Made by a program: the position numbers and the translations under genes. Below, in pieces: positions 63,175-63,930 of a stretch of 63,930 nt of DNA. Position 1 is the first letter of the stretch; the number at the start of each line of letters is the position of its first letter. The stretch covers positions 1-63,930 of IMG/VR virus record IMGVR_UViG_3300034283_002015; one strand, written 5' to 3'. The stretch is from a virus. The notes under the pieces were generated by a model. The model was not told the origin of the DNA, did no database searches, and saw nothing but the letters and a program-made list of their open reading frames with translations.

Positions 63175-63184
63175 TTATAAATAT
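63175..63184 (-). promoter_or_regulatory. ATATTTATAA element 4 nt before a start codon
   Basis: The minus strand reads ATATTTATAA, ending 4 nt before ATG 63170, in the 18-base gap to the previous gene. Confidence 0.43.
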
Positions 63185-63188
63185 TAAG

Positions 63189-63930
63189 TTAATAGGCTTT
63201 TAAATTATCTCTATCAATAATTAGTTTTAATTCATCAATTAATGTTTGATCATTAGTAGTAAATGATAATTCAGTTTGAATTAATATAATACCATCTTGA
63301 TTTTTACCAATAGCACGTCTACGAGTTGTAGTAGAAGTGTATGGTACTAATTCAATTTCAATAATAAAATCTCTATATGTTGTTTGATTTTGTGTTGTTG
63401 TTGCTTGAGCTTGTACTTTAGCTATATCTTGTGTTTCTTTAGATATAGGAACTAATTCATTTGCTTGATTAGGAGCACATTTTTGTAAGAAAATATCAAT
63501 AGAATTTAATAATCCTATAGCTATTAATATAAATCCACCAATAATAGATGATACTAATGCTGCTCCTCCAATTATTGATTTATATTTAGCTATTTTAGCA
63601 TTACCTTCTTCGTCTGTTTGTAGTTTTATTTTAGCTAAATCTAATTGTTGTAATGTACTAGGTAAAGTAGGTATTAATACAGGAAACGCAGCAGCTGCAA
63701 AATACGCTGCAATTTTAGCTAAATCAATACCTTTAATAGCTAATTTTAAAAGATCTAAAAATGTAATAGCTACTGCTAATGATATTGTGATAATAGTTAA
63801 AGTTTTAACAATTTTATTTAATTGATTAACTATTAAATTTCGTTGTTGTATTATTTTATCTATAGTAGCTTGATCAGCACAGGCTTCAGCTGCTAAATAT
63901 TTTTGTATATAAGTTTTAATTAAATTGATT
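63189..63930 (-). CDS. hypothetical protein with two hydrophobic segments, 5' end beyond window
   Basis: The frame is open from the right edge to the TAA at 63191-63189: 247 residues of the C-terminal part. Two hydrophobic stretches are visible: TLTIITISLAVAITFLDLLK and AALVSSIIGGFILIAIGLL. A Gln/Thr-rich linker (QAQATTTQNQTTY) and a mixed C-terminal domain (RDFIIEIELVPYTSTTTRRR, ...LIDELKLIIDRD) follow. The membrane-like helices could belong to a tape-measure or ejection-type virion protein, or to a membrane protein. No family is recognised. The gene lies 18 nt upstream of the tagged 117-residue gene. Confidence 0.65.
   Translation of the reverse strand, partial: INLIKTYIQKYLAAEACADQATIDKIIQQRNLIVNQLNKIVKTLTIITISLAVAITFLDLLKLAIKGIDLAKIAAYFAAAAFPVLIPTLPSTLQQLDLAKIKLQTDEEGNAKIAKYKSIIGGAALVSSIIGGFILIAIGLLNSIDIFLQKCAPNQANELVPISKETQDIAKVQAQATTTQNQTTYRDFIIEIELVPYTSTTTRRRAIGKNQDGIILIQTELSFTTNDQTLIDELKLIIDRDNLKAY

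Overview
The window is best read as part of a large, AT-rich, T4-like contractile-tailed phage genome. All confident genes lie on the minus strand, so transcription runs from the right edge to the left. The T4-type virion markers are: baseplate wedge gp25 (62407-62814) and gp6 (60551-62407), terminase gp17 (23559-25136), portal gp20 (21654-23531), prohead protease gp21 (17746-18351), a scaffold-like gp22 (15921-16979), major capsid gp23 (14216-15892) and probable neck/tail-terminator proteins (10158-12800). The host is probably a Bacteroidota bacterium. Two secreted proteins have signal peptides ending just before Gln (..VVFG|Q, ..LVSS|Q), Shine-Dalgarno sites are mostly absent, and three promoters fit a TTTG / TATATT layout. 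This host call is inference.

Layout in transcription order: (1) 63930-49572, baseplate and tail/fibre proteins, ending in a paralogous pair and a GIY-YIG-like nuclease. (2) 49534-47820, a DnaG-type primase and a PD-(D/E)XK nuclease. (3) 47791-30187, a long, tightly packed run of about 24 mostly unknown small or acidic proteins. Many begin with a short amphipathic helix ending in (L/I/V)-x-E, like T4 capsid-targeting leaders. One is a 1127-residue multidomain protein with nucleotidyltransferase, cytidylyltransferase-like, zinc-ribbon, ADP-ribosyltransferase-like and two zinc-metalloprotease-like segments. (4) 30060-26854, an auxiliary cassette: FAD dehydrogenase, metallophosphoesterase, A-type Fe-S carrier, small unknown, NadR-like P-loop kinase. 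(5) 26832-14216, a tagged winged-helix-like protein, a spanin-like overlapping pair, the terminase-portal-protease-scaffold-capsid block with a secreted Serratia-type nuclease inserted, and a terminator. (6) 13994-10158, PhoH and head-tail connector proteins. (7) 10174-1, one uninterrupted giant Gly-X-Ser collagen-like fibre gene of at least 3391 codons. It runs off the left edge and carries eight chitin/carbohydrate-binding-like modules.

The most interesting candidate system is a capsid-cargo tagging scheme. A peptide of the form N-[E/D]-x-x-F-x-[R/K]-M-Q-K-[L/I]-A-G-I occurs at the extreme C-terminus of the scaffold, at the N-terminus of three other proteins and at the C-terminus of a fifth. 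A second leader class (K-x-L-I-x-x-L-x-E) occurs on a dozen or more others. With a gp21-type protease in the same window, this suggests that proteins are loaded into the prohead through scaffold-mimicking or cleavable tags and may be delivered to the host with the DNA. Two regulatory patterns also stand out: three promoters with identical spacing that would give leaderless mRNAs, and a 10-bp ATATTTATAA element just upstream of nine gene starts.

No tRNA, CRISPR array or insertion sequence was recognised, and no gene-free stretch exceeds 300 bases. Tail sheath and tube genes are not in the window.
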